From positions 372,001 through 436,000 of the forward strand of contig CAVUKZ010000010.1 in the NCBI GenBank assembly GCA_963742205.1: a DNA stretch of 64,000 nt, written 5' to 3'. A model generated the notes under the pieces. The model ran no database searches. It was not told the origin of the DNA and was given only the letters and a program-made list of their open reading frames with translations. Shown here one piece after another: positions 33,104 to 41,602 of the stretch; the stretch's first letter is position 1; the number at the start of each line of letters is the position of its first letter. Made by a program: the position numbers and the translations under genes. The stretch is from WHSW01 sp963742205 (GTDB taxonomy: Bacteria; Actinomycetota; Thermoleophilia; Solirubrobacterales; 70-9).

Positions 33104-33641
33104 CAGCTGTGAGTGTGGCCGCCGAGGCCGGGGGCCGCAGCCCCGCGGCTAAGGGACAACCCGAGGAGAGCCGGATCCGCCACCAGCCGAAGAGGACGCC
33201 GAGGATCCCCCACCGCGGTCGCGACTGGTAGCTGCCGCAGCCGGGCTCGCCGACCTCGCGCCGGGAGATCATCAGCCAGCGATGCTCCTCCGGGGCGGCG
33301 ATCATCGATTCGAGCAGCTCCCGGTTCGCCTCCTCCACGTCCGCCTGCCGGGCGAGCTCCGCGCGGGCGTCGCGCAGACGCAAGGCCAGCGCGTCGCGGA
33401 CCCGCTCCAGTTCCCCGATCGGGAGCACGCGCGGGCCGCCAACGGCGCCCACCTTCCATTCGAACCCGCGGCGCGGGAAGGCCGAGGCGAAGGTCTCGCC
33501 GAGGGCGCGCTCAAGCCGCGCGATCTGGCGGCGCAGGTCGTCGCGCGCGTGCCGCTCGGCCGTCTCGACCGTGGCTGGTATCGGCGCCAGGTCGAGGGAC
33601 GCCGATGCGATCGCCTCGCTGTGTTCGAGCACTTGGGGCAC
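33003..33641 (-). CDS. hypothetical protein with helical core
   Basis: A 212-residue protein. It has a helical segment (AERHARDDLRRQIARLERAL), then GRRVLPIGELERVRD-type sequence, and a conserved-looking block HRWLMISRREVGEPGCGSYQ plus RWGILGVLFGWWRIRLSSGC. After GCPLA the tail becomes low complexity and overlaps the next gene by 101 bases, so the natural end may be earlier. The family is not recognised beyond resemblance to actinobacterial proteins ending '...GWWR.K.SSGCP'. Confidence 0.55.
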   Translation of the reverse strand: MPQVLEHSEAIASASLDLAPIPATVETAERHARDDLRRQIARLERALGETFASAFPRRGFEWKVGAVGGPRVLPIGELERVRDALALRLRDARAELARQADVEEANRELLESMIAAPEEHRWLMISRREVGEPGCGSYQSRPRWGILGVLFGWWRIRLSSGCPLAAGLRPPASAATLTADGEEEAKGPAAPRPGSGPGREERSGGEASAEAA

Positions 33642-33697
33642 TCAGTCTCCTCGCGGACCCTTCGCCGACGGTCGGATTCTAAACCCAGCCATGCCCT

Positions 33698-34336
33698 CTA
33701 ACCCGCGAGGATGCCGCCGGCAAGCCACAGCGCCTCCTCGACCGCGATCTCGGGCACCCCGCCGACGCGGATCGCGATCAGCATCGTGCTCGAGGTCCTG
33801 CGGCCCACTCCTGTGTCGCTCGCGGCGGCACCGAAGAGCAATGCCAGGGGTCGCTCGTCGTCGGCGATCACGAGCGTTCCCTCCGGGAGCTCGGTGGGCC
33901 GGCCCTCCAGCAGCTCCCCGGCGACGGTCGTCCGGACGCCGGGCACACCGGCGACGCGGGCCGCGTCGAAGGCTCGCAGGGCCACTCCCGACTCGATGAT
34001 CCCGATCGTCAGCGCGTCCTCGAGCAGGCCCTGGCTGACGAAGCCGCCGTGGCGCATCCGCTCCAGCGCCAGTTCCTCGACGGGGGTCCGCTGCTCGTCG
34101 GGGTCCAGCCCGATGTGGCGGTAAAAGACGCGATAGGCCCAGGGAATCGGCTGGTGGCGCATGTTGATGGCCTGGGCGCCGGCGAAGCGGTCCGAGAGGA
34201 TCCGCAGGCGCTCCTTGACCTCCCGCGGCGAACGCCCGGAGCCGCGGTCGACGACCGCAAGGCGCAGGCCCAGCCCCGGGAACTCCTCGCTCAGCTCGGG
34301 CGCGACCCAGCCCGGCTCGATCGCTGGCTCGCTCAC
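33698..34336 (-). CDS. B3/B4 (tRNA-binding-like) domain protein
   Basis: A 212-residue protein from GTG 34336, overlapping the stop of the thioredoxin-like gene. It resembles the B3/B4 editing domain of phenylalanyl-tRNA synthetase beta chain: RHQPIPWAYRVFYRHIGLDP, then RMRHGGFVSQGLLEDALTIG, VPGVRTTVAGELLEGRPTEL and VIADDERPLALLFGAAASDT. Free-standing B3/B4 proteins may edit mischarged tRNA or bind amino acids. It is the third gene of the operon MMPL - thioredoxin-like - B3/B4. Confidence 0.7.
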   Translation of the reverse strand: MSEPAIEPGWVAPELSEEFPGLGLRLAVVDRGSGRSPREVKERLRILSDRFAGAQAINMRHQPIPWAYRVFYRHIGLDPDEQRTPVEELALERMRHGGFVSQGLLEDALTIGIIESGVALRAFDAARVAGVPGVRTTVAGELLEGRPTELPEGTLVIADDERPLALLFGAAASDTGVGRRTSSTMLIAIRVGGVPEIAVEEALWLAGGILAG

Positions 34337-35028
34337 CGGTCCTCCGCCGCGCGGCGTCGCGACTCGCGCAGCAGCCGATCCACGTCGGCGGTCAGCTGCT
34401 CGGCCGAGAGCTCGTCGCTGCCGAGCTTCGCCTCGGAGAAGGTTCCACCCGGGTACGCGAAGGCGACCGTGGGACAGACCCCGACCCGGTACAGATTCGA
34501 CACCGCCCCATCGGCGTCCCAGCCGACGGGCAGCTTCCAGCCCCGCTCGTCGACGATCCGCTGAGCCGCGTCGTGGTCGTCGCGGACGTTGATCGACAGG
34601 AAGTTGACGCGACCGCGGAAGCGGTTCGCGACCTGGTCGACCACGTCCTGGGTGGGCAGGCAGTCGGCGCCCTGGGTGAACCAAAACGAGATCACCAGCG
34701 GACGGTCGAAGAGGTCGCAGACGCGGATCGCGTCGGCGACATCGATCTCGCAGGCCGGGGTCCGCTGGTCGTCGGCGGGGCATGGGTTCGTGGCGCTCGC
34801 GCAGTCGTCCTGGAAGATGTTGGCGTCGCCCTCGGAGTCGCTCCGCAGGTCGGGGACCGCGAACTCGGGCAGCGGGTCGCCGCGATCGGTCTCGCTCGTT
34901 CCGAGGATCCCGTCGTCGCGCGTGCGCAGCGTGTTCGCGGTGGCGACCACGATCACGATGAGGAACGCGAGCCCGACGAAGATCGAATAACGGCTGGACG
35001 GCTTCCGCGACCGCCGCTCATCGCTCAT
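34333..35028 (-). CDS. membrane-anchored thioredoxin/TlpA-like protein lacking CxxC
   Basis: A 231-residue protein. One N-terminal membrane helix (YSIFVGLAFLIVIVVATANT) is followed by an extracytoplasmic thioredoxin-fold domain: RPLVISFWFTQGADCLPTQD, RVNFLSINVRDDHDAAQRIV and YRVGVCPTVAFAYPGGTF with a cis-proline (CPT). At the redox site there is one cysteine (ADCLPT) instead of CxxC. Extra cysteines occur upstream (DDCASATNPCPAD, TPACEIDVADAIRVC). Reduction chemistry, if any, must differ from classic TlpA. Its start overlaps the MMPL stop by four bases. Confidence 0.72.
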   Translation of the reverse strand: MSDERRSRKPSSRYSIFVGLAFLIVIVVATANTLRTRDDGILGTSETDRGDPLPEFAVPDLRSDSEGDANIFQDDCASATNPCPADDQRTPACEIDVADAIRVCDLFDRPLVISFWFTQGADCLPTQDVVDQVANRFRGRVNFLSINVRDDHDAAQRIVDERGWKLPVGWDADGAVSNLYRVGVCPTVAFAYPGGTFSEAKLGSDELSAEQLTADVDRLLRESRRRAAEDR

Positions 35029-37661
35029 CCCGCGTCGGGGGCCGGATGCGGTCGGGTGCGCTTGGGCAGCGAGCCGAGCCGCGCGAAGCCGGTCTCAGCC
35101 CACACGAGCGCCGCCGGCAGGACGAGGAGCACCCCGATCAGGGCGACGCCGAGGTCGAGCACCGTGACCAGCCCGAAGTCCCGCAGCATGCGGATGTCGG
35201 TCGCGATCAACGCCGCGAAGCCGGCGATCGCCGTGAGTCCCGAGGCGATGACGGCCATCCCGGTGCGCGCGTAGGCGCGCCGCAGCGCCTCGCCGACGCT
35301 CACGCCGGCGCGCTCCTCCTCATAGCGGGCCGCGAGCAGGACGCTGAACTCGGTGGCGATCGCGATCACGAGCGCGCCCAGGGTTGCCGACATCGGGTTG
35401 AGCGAGACGCCGGCGATCGCCAGCCCGAGCGAAGCCCAACCGGTGGCGAGGACGATGGGGATCAGCGGCACCAGGGCCCGGCGCGGGGAGCGGTAGATCG
35501 CCAGCAGCGCGAGAGCGACGGCGACGAGGCCGGCGAGCGTGAGCAGGTAGCGGTTGTCGGAGAGCGCCGAGTTGGCGTCGGCCGCGAGCACCGGCAGCCC
35601 GACGACCTCGGCGGTGACGCCGGCGGGCGGGTCGTTCTCGGTTCCCGGCGGGTTGATCTCCGAGCGGATCGAATCGATGAGCTGCTTCTGCTCGTCGAAG
35701 GGCATGACCTTGATCCCGAACGGGATCACAGCGGTCCCCGCCTTCGAACCCTCGGCGTCCGCGCTCACGAACGCGGCCAGGAAGTATTTGGGCAGCAGGT
35801 CGAGGATCCCCTGGACCCGGTCGCTCGAAGTGGGCGCCTGGTCGCCGAAGAGGTCGGAGAGGTCCACGAACGGACACAGCTCGGCGTCCTGCTCCGCGCA
35901 CGTCGCCTCGGTGCCCTGGAAGCCGGCACGGTCGAGGACGCGCTGCTTGAAGTCGCCCATCCAGGTGACGACCTCGGGATCCGTGAGGTCGTCCGCGCGC
36001 ACCGCCACCTCGACCTCGCCGGAGACTCCGGTTGTGTTCTGGAGCTCGTCGACGTTGCGCAGCTCGGGCAGGTCGCTCGGGACGAGCTCGCGCAGGTCCG
36101 AGATCACCTCCGCCCGGGTCCCGGCCACCCAACCGGCGACCGCCAGCACGAGCGCGACCGCGAGCACCCGGCCGGGGGCCGCGACCGACACCGCCAGCGC
36201 CCGGCGGCCGATGCGCCCGGCGCGCTCGCCGGCCGCGGCACGCGCGTCGTGGACCCGCCGCAAGCGCCCGTGGCCACCGCGGACGGCGAGCTCGCCCTTG
36301 CGGGTGAGCGAGAGCAGCGCCAGTCCGGCGGTGAGCGCGAGGACGAAGGAGATCGCGATCCCCACCACCAGCAGCACCCCGAAGCCGCGGATCATCGGGA
36401 TCGGTGACAGGAGCAGAACGAGGAACCCGGCCATCGTCGCCGCCGCGGCCGTGCCGATCACCGGCCCGCCGCGTGCGCCCGCCTCCACCGCGGCGCGCGG
36501 CGGGGAGGAGCCGCTCGCCCGGGCCTCGACGAATCGGGCCTGGAACTGGATCGCGTAATCGACCGCGAGCCCGATCAGGATCGGGAGCACGGCGATCGAC
36601 GCCATCGTCAGCGAACCCCCCACGGCCGCGAGCAGCCCGAACGTGATCGCCGCAGCGATCAGCGCGACGGCCAGCGGCAGCAGCCGGACGGGCGGCCGGA
36701 AGACCAGCGCCAGGGTCAGGGTCATCACCACCAGGGCGGCGATCAGCAGGACGAAGGTCGCGCTCGAGAGCTTCTCCGCCAGCCCGTCGACGACGACGGG
36801 AGCGCCGCTGACCACGTAGCTCGCGTCCCGGATCCGAAACGCCGGGTCGGCGACCGCGGCGCGGATCTGGTCGATCGCCTCGCTGCGCTCGGTCTGGCTC
36901 AGGTCAGGGCGCAGCCGGACGAGGATCTGCGCCGAGTTCGCGGTGGGCCAGAAGAGCGAGAAGCGCGGCTTCGGCTGCCCCGGGCGGGCCGGGTCGAAGA
37001 CCACGGAGCTGACGAAGGTCGGGTCGTCGAGGCGCGGAATGCCGGTCTGGCCGTACTTCACCGCGAGCTCGCGGACCCGCTGCTCGAATGCCGCCAGCAC
37101 CTCCTGTCCGGCGGCCTGCGCGGCGGCCTGCTGCTGGGCTGGATCGAGCCCCTGCCGCCGAGCGCGCTCCGCTGCCGCCGCGGAGGCCGCCCGCGCCTGC
37201 GTGACCGCCGCGCGGGTCTGCGACCGCAACAGGTTCGACGCACTGATCGCCGACTGGTTGAGGAAGGTCGCCCCGCCGAGCACCGCCTGCGCCGGCTTCG
37301 CGTCCGCGATCGCAGCGCAGGGCGCCGGCGCCGGCTTGTCGGCGAACACGTTCCCGCCCTCGACGTTGCCCGAGAGGCAGCCCTCGAGCGACAGGAGCGT
37401 GCCCAGGTCCGACGTGAGCACCAGCTTGCGCAGGTCGCCCTTCACGAGCACGACCACGGCGTCGTCGCCGAACTTCTGCTCGAAGTCCTGGGTGGCGTGG
37501 TAGGCCGCCGAGTCGCTGTCGACGAGCTGGTCGGTTCCCGCGTCGGGCTGGAGCCGCAGCGCCGCCACGGCGCCGATTACCGCCAGCATGGCTACCCCCG
37601 CGACAACCGCGACCGGGCGCTCGACGCATCGGCCCGCGATCCGTGCGAAGCGATCCCTCAC
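35025..37661 (-). CDS. MMPL/RND-superfamily transporter
   Basis: An 878-residue protein with the two-fold RND layout. One N-terminal helix (VAVVAGVAMLAVIGAVAALR) is followed by a large outside loop, five or six helices (TFVLLIAALVVMTLTLALVF and following, including LIGLAVDYAIQFQARF), and a second loop. The second helix bundle holds ALVIAIATEFSVLLAARYEE and GMAVIASGLTAIAGFAALIA. The 'GLAVDYAIQF' and 'IATEFSVLL' helices correspond to RND helix 4 and helix 10, which carry the proton-relay residues. MMPL proteins move lipids or hydrophobic molecules; cargo is unknown. First gene of a three-gene operon. Confidence 0.85.
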   Translation of the reverse strand: MRDRFARIAGRCVERPVAVVAGVAMLAVIGAVAALRLQPDAGTDQLVDSDSAAYHATQDFEQKFGDDAVVVLVKGDLRKLVLTSDLGTLLSLEGCLSGNVEGGNVFADKPAPAPCAAIADAKPAQAVLGGATFLNQSAISASNLLRSQTRAAVTQARAASAAAAERARRQGLDPAQQQAAAQAAGQEVLAAFEQRVRELAVKYGQTGIPRLDDPTFVSSVVFDPARPGQPKPRFSLFWPTANSAQILVRLRPDLSQTERSEAIDQIRAAVADPAFRIRDASYVVSGAPVVVDGLAEKLSSATFVLLIAALVVMTLTLALVFRPPVRLLPLAVALIAAAITFGLLAAVGGSLTMASIAVLPILIGLAVDYAIQFQARFVEARASGSSPPRAAVEAGARGGPVIGTAAAATMAGFLVLLLSPIPMIRGFGVLLVVGIAISFVLALTAGLALLSLTRKGELAVRGGHGRLRRVHDARAAAGERAGRIGRRALAVSVAAPGRVLAVALVLAVAGWVAGTRAEVISDLRELVPSDLPELRNVDELQNTTGVSGEVEVAVRADDLTDPEVVTWMGDFKQRVLDRAGFQGTEATCAEQDAELCPFVDLSDLFGDQAPTSSDRVQGILDLLPKYFLAAFVSADAEGSKAGTAVIPFGIKVMPFDEQKQLIDSIRSEINPPGTENDPPAGVTAEVVGLPVLAADANSALSDNRYLLTLAGLVAVALALLAIYRSPRRALVPLIPIVLATGWASLGLAIAGVSLNPMSATLGALVIAIATEFSVLLAARYEEERAGVSVGEALRRAYARTGMAVIASGLTAIAGFAALIATDIRMLRDFGLVTVLDLGVALIGVLLVLPAALVWAETGFARLGSLPKRTRPHPAPDAG

Positions 37662-38016
37662 CGCGAAAACTCTAGGGATGCAGGGAGCTCAGGGGTTGCG
37701 GTTCATGATCACCCCGGCTGGTCTGCGACAGCGCGAGCCGTCGCTTTGGCAGGTGGGGCGGCTGCGTGCGCCTTGCGTGACGTTTGCGCCTCCTCTGTGC
37801 GCCGCGATCGCGAGCGCGAATCGAGTGTCATCTAGACCACCCATGCGGTGGTTTCGATGACACTCGGCGGAGAGCCGCTGGAGCGCGAACCCGATGCGCA
37901 TCGCGTCGCACTCCCGCGCGGAATCGCGCGTATACGCCCACGCCGCCCCCGGCTCCTCCCCTCCCCAGCCAAGCCACGGCCCGCGTTGCCACGCCCGCCG
38001 TCGGCCGAGCCGGAGC
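37662..38016. other. intergenic region with a palindromic repeat
   Basis: No gene is seen in these 355 bases. The notable content is the 43-bp palindrome at 37823-37865. The remainder is GC-rich and featureless. A promoter for the MMPL operon should lie between 37662 and about 37800, but no convincing -10/-35 pair was recognised. Confidence 0.5.
37823..37865. repeat. 43-bp dispersed palindrome, copy 1
   Basis: Arms gagtgtcatctagaccacc and ggtggtttcgatgacactc flank catgc; 17 of 19 arm positions pair. A second copy of the same length lies at 46111-46153 and shares 34 of 43 bases. It resembles a REP-like or small non-autonomous element; as RNA it would form a long hairpin. Confidence 0.7.
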
Positions 38017-39039
38017 TCAGTCCATTGAGAGCGGGCCGGCGGTCTCGGCGTTCAGGAACTGCGAGACGAACTCGTTGTCGGAGTTGAAGAGCTCGTCCGA
38101 GGGGCCGGACTCGACGATCTTGCCCTTCCACAGCACGGCGATGAAGTCGGCGATGCGGCGCGCGGTGCCGAGGTCGTGGCTGATGACCAGGTAGCAGCCG
38201 CCGTTCTCCTCGTGGATCTCGCGGATCAGCTCGCACAGCAGCGCGGTGCGCACCGGGTCGAGGCCCGAGTCGGGCTCGTCGAACATGACGATCGCCGGGT
38301 CGAGCACCAAGGCGCGGGCGAAGCCGGCGCGCTTGCGCATCCCGCCGGAGAGCTCGTTGGGCATCTTCTCCATCGCCTCGGAGAGGCCGACCTCGCGCAG
38401 GCGGCGGTTGACGATCTCGCCGATCTCCTCCTCGCTCTTGTCCGTGTGCTGGCGCAGCGGGAAGGCGACGTTGTCGAAGATGTTCATCGAGCCGAACAGG
38501 GCCCCGTCCTGGAAGAGGAGGCCGAACTTCTTGCGCATCTCGAACAGCTCGTCGTCGGACATGTTGGGCACCGACTCGCCGTGCACGACCACGTCGCCCG
38601 AGTCGGGGTAGAGCAGGCCGACAATGTGCTTGATCAGCACGCTCTTGCCGGTCCCGGACGGCCCGAGCACCATTGAGATCTGATCGTCGGGAAGGCCCAG
38701 GTTGAGGCCGTTGAGGATCCGGGTGCGGCCGAACTGCTTGACCACGTCGATGATCTCGATCGCGTCCTTGCCGCCATGGTCACGCTTCTCTCCGGTGTGC
38801 CAGACGTACGGGTTCGACTCCTTCGGGTCGACACCCGGAATCGAGTAGTCCTTGTGCAGGCTGCCGAGCTCGGGGGCGGGCTCCTCGTAGGCGTCCTCGT
38901 CCTCGTTGCGACTGCCGACGTCGTCGGCGAAGCGGTCGTGCTCGTGCTGCTGGGCGGTCACCTGCCGGTCCTCGGGCTGGTCCTCGGCGACCCGCTCGTT
39001 CGGGCCGGGCTCCTCGGTGGTGCGCTCGTCGTCTGCCAT
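38017..39039 (-). CDS. MlaF/Mkl-type ABC ATPase of a lipid importer
   Basis: A 340-residue protein with a long acidic, disordered N-terminus (about 80 residues, e.g. MADDERTTEEPGPNERVAED). An ABC ATPase follows: Walker A LGPSGTGKSVLIKHIVGLL, signature NELSGGMRKRAGFARALVLD and Walker B AIVMFDEPDSGLDPVR, then H-loop ISHDLGTARRIADF. The SGTGKS and DSGLDPVR variants are hallmarks of MlaF/Mkl ATPases that energise YrbE/Mce phospholipid or sterol importers. It lies 20 bases downstream of the fused YrbE permease gene. Confidence 0.9.
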   Translation of the reverse strand: MADDERTTEEPGPNERVAEDQPEDRQVTAQQHEHDRFADDVGSRNEDEDAYEEPAPELGSLHKDYSIPGVDPKESNPYVWHTGEKRDHGGKDAIEIIDVVKQFGRTRILNGLNLGLPDDQISMVLGPSGTGKSVLIKHIVGLLYPDSGDVVVHGESVPNMSDDELFEMRKKFGLLFQDGALFGSMNIFDNVAFPLRQHTDKSEEEIGEIVNRRLREVGLSEAMEKMPNELSGGMRKRAGFARALVLDPAIVMFDEPDSGLDPVRTALLCELIREIHEENGGCYLVISHDLGTARRIADFIAVLWKGKIVESGPSDELFNSDNEFVSQFLNAETAGPLSMD

Positions 39040-39059
39040 CTGCCTTGACCCCTTTCTCC

Positions 39060-40694
39060 TCAGCCGCCGATCGGCGCTCTCGGGTTCGCTCCCCAGAAGA
39101 CCAGGGTCCCGAGCATGCCGATGATGTGCACCAAGACGATGTTAAGGACCATCGACTTCGCCGTCGCCGTGCCCACGCCGACCGGTCCTCCCGACGCCGT
39201 GTAGCCGTAGTAACACCCCACCAGGACGATGACGGTCGCCATGCACATGGCCTTTATCAGGCTGAATACGAGATCGGGTGGGTTCTGGAACATCCAGAAG
39301 ATGAGGAAGTAGCCGCCCGATGAGACCTCGGCTATCTGCTCGACCACCGCCAGATAGGAGGCCAGATAGCCGATCCCGATCGCCGCCAGGTACATGAACG
39401 GCAGCGTCAGCCAGGCGCCGAGCAGCCGCGTGCCGCAGAGGAAGATCATCGGGTTGACGCCCATCACCTCGAGCGCGTCGACCTCGTCGGAGATCCGCAT
39501 CGCGCCGAGCTCGGCGACGATCCCGGTGCCGACCTTGGCGGCCATCATGTAGCCGAAGGCATAGGGGATCACCTCGCGCAGGTCACACCAGGCGGCGAAG
39601 ACGCCCGCGTAGGCCGGCGAGCCGACCGAGCGGTTGAAGTAGGCGCCCTCGATCCCGCACTGCAGGCCCAAGATGAAGACCAGGCCCCAGATGACGATCG
39701 TCGAGCCCAAGATCAGGATCCCGGCCTGGCGCAGCGCCTCGCCGAAGAAGCGCATCACCCGGCCCGAGTAGACGATCCCCATCACGCGCCCGGAGAAGCG
39801 CGCGATGTCGCCGAGGCTGCCGAGCCAGTCTCGTGGTACTGCGAGCCAGCCGGGCATCTCGACTCGACGCCACGGCGTGATCACGCCTGGCAGTTCTCGA
39901 CGGATCTCAGGGTGAGTTGCCAGCAGCGTCTGCGTGAAGACGTAGTTGAACGCGAAGACGCCCAGGAAGGCGATCACGACCGCTTCGTTGACGGCTCTCC
40001 CCACCCCCTCGGCGCCTCCAGACGCATTCATCCCTTTGTAACAGCAGACGACGGCGATGATCGCCCCGAAGATCGTGCATTTGAGGATCGAGCCCCATAA
40101 GTCCGTGACCGAGGCGTTGTTGAAGAGCGTGGCGAAGAAGCCGCCGAGCGGCTGGCCGTAGGCGACCTCGGCGAAGAGCCCGCCGGCGATCCCGAAGAGC
40201 AGCGCGTAGATGTCCATCAGCCCGGTGATCAGCATCAGCGCGAGGAAGCGCGGCACGACCAGGTTCTTGATCGGGTCGACGCCCAGCACCTGCAGGGCGT
40301 CGAGCTCCTCGCGGATCTTGCGGGCGCCGAGGTCGGCGGTGATCGCGGTGCCGGCGACGCCCGCCACGACCACGGCCGTGACGAACGGCGCGAACTCGCG
40401 CACCGAGGCGAGGATGAAGAAGCCGCCGAGGCGGTCGAGGGCGCCGAACAGGGAGAGGAAGTTGGCCGCCTGCAACCCGGGCGCGCCGAAGCCGAAGGCG
40501 ACGGTCGAGATCATCATCGGGAACCAGCAGAGCTGGAGCGCAAACAGGAATTGGCCGATGAACTCACCGCCGTAGGGGTACGGCGGCCTGACCGTGGCCG
40601 TGATCGTCTTGCCGGTCAGGATCATCATGTTCCCGACCTGCTCAAACAGGCTCTTGGCGGGCAGGAACGCCCTGTCAGCGACTGATCTGACCAT
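39060..40694 (-). CDS. fused YrbE-YrbE (MlaE-type) permease
   Basis: A 544-residue polypeptide made of two complete MlaE/YrbE domains. Domain 1 (about 20-270) has REFAPFVTAVVVAGVAGTAI, KIREELDALQVLGVDPIKNL and CCYKGMNASGGAEGVGRAVN. Domain 2 (about 300-540) repeats these landmarks with REVIPYAFGYMMAAKVGTGI, RISDEVDALEVMGVNPMIFL and CYYGYTASGGPVGVGTATAK. In mycobacteria these are separate genes (yrbEA, yrbEB); here they are one chain, which fixes the heterodimer stoichiometry. Together with the MlaF-like ATPase it should form a lipid importer. Mce substrate-binding genes are not in the window. Confidence 0.9.
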   Translation of the reverse strand: MVRSVADRAFLPAKSLFEQVGNMMILTGKTITATVRPPYPYGGEFIGQFLFALQLCWFPMMISTVAFGFGAPGLQAANFLSLFGALDRLGGFFILASVREFAPFVTAVVVAGVAGTAITADLGARKIREELDALQVLGVDPIKNLVVPRFLALMLITGLMDIYALLFGIAGGLFAEVAYGQPLGGFFATLFNNASVTDLWGSILKCTIFGAIIAVVCCYKGMNASGGAEGVGRAVNEAVVIAFLGVFAFNYVFTQTLLATHPEIRRELPGVITPWRRVEMPGWLAVPRDWLGSLGDIARFSGRVMGIVYSGRVMRFFGEALRQAGILILGSTIVIWGLVFILGLQCGIEGAYFNRSVGSPAYAGVFAAWCDLREVIPYAFGYMMAAKVGTGIVAELGAMRISDEVDALEVMGVNPMIFLCGTRLLGAWLTLPFMYLAAIGIGYLASYLAVVEQIAEVSSGGYFLIFWMFQNPPDLVFSLIKAMCMATVIVLVGCYYGYTASGGPVGVGTATAKSMVLNIVLVHIIGMLGTLVFWGANPRAPIGG

Positions 40695-40882
40695 CGTCTC
40701 CTCGGGTCCCGGACGACCCGCGACCGCGCAAGGAACAGTATTCGATGGGATCGGCGGCCGCCACCCCCAACCCGCCGCCCACTCGGAGGGCCGCGATCGC
40801 GGCCCCGAAATGCCGCTCTGAGCTGCGCCGGGACGAGGGCGTGCGATGGTATGTTGGCCGCGCTTTGGGGGAGGAGACCGCC

Positions 40883-41569
40883 ATCAGCGCCCGCCCACCG
40901 CAAGATTCGCGTCCGCGACGAGCCCGGATGGCCTCGGTGGCCGCCGCCGCCGCGCTCGCCGTGGCGCTCGCCTCCTGCGGCGATGACAAGCAGCGCCAGG
41001 ACGCGGATGAGCCGTCGGGCGACTTTCCGGTGAAGGTCTCGTCGGCCAAGTTCGCCACCGACCAGCGGCTCGCCGAGACCAACGACCTGACGCTGGAGAT
41101 CGAGAACGTGGGCGATGAGGCCGTCCCGGATCTCGCCGTGACGATCTTCACCGGCGACCAGAAGGCGGGCGGGTCGTTTTCCGTGCGCTCGGACCAGCCC
41201 GGCCTCGCGGACCCAAACCGCCCGGTCTGGATCCTCGAGAACGGCTTCCCCAAGGTCGCCAAGCCGGGCGAGTCCAACGCCCAGCTCGATGCCGCGGCGC
41301 CGGGCGGCGCGGAGGCGGCGCAGACGGACACCTTCTCGTTCGGTCCCCTGGACCCCGGCGACAGCCGCGACCTCGTCTGGCGCGTGACGCCGGTCGTCGC
41401 CGGCACCTACACGGTCAACTACGAGCTCGCCGCCGGCCTCAACGGCAAGGCCAAGGCGGTCACCAACGACGGCGGCCCGGTGCAGGGCGAGTTCGTGGTC
41501 ACGGTCAGCGACAAGCCGCCCGAGGCTCGCGTCGACGACGCGGGCAACGTCGTCACCAGCGAAAAGTAG
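40883..41569 (+). CDS. secreted lipoprotein with CARDB-like domain
   Basis: The exported part shows a basic start (PQDSRPRRARM), a hydrophobic core (ASVAAAAALAVALASC) and a lipobox cysteine, then a beta-rich domain (NDLTLEIENVGDEAVPDLAV, then a closing GTYTVNYELAAGLNG) like CARDB or DUF11 adhesion modules. The start is unclear. The ATG at 40928 would remove the positive n-region. A strong gggggaggag lies six bases before an ATC at 40883 and no ATG/GTG/TTG lies between, so I place the start there tentatively. It is divergent from the YrbE fusion. Confidence 0.65.
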   Translation: MSARPPQDSRPRRARMASVAAAAALAVALASCGDDKQRQDADEPSGDFPVKVSSAKFATDQRLAETNDLTLEIENVGDEAVPDLAVTIFTGDQKAGGSFSVRSDQPGLADPNRPVWILENGFPKVAKPGESNAQLDAAAPGGAEAAQTDTFSFGPLDPGDSRDLVWRVTPVVAGTYTVNYELAAGLNGKAKAVTNDGGPVQGEFVVTVSDKPPEARVDDAGNVVTSEK

Positions 41570-41602
41570 TCGCGGCGACAGCGCTCGTCTAACGTCCCTG
41601 CG

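Noticed and set aside
35046..36407. Plus-strand frame opposite the MMPL gene
   Set aside because: It is antisense to transmembrane and loop regions of a clear RND protein; it is Arg/Asp-rich with no domain.
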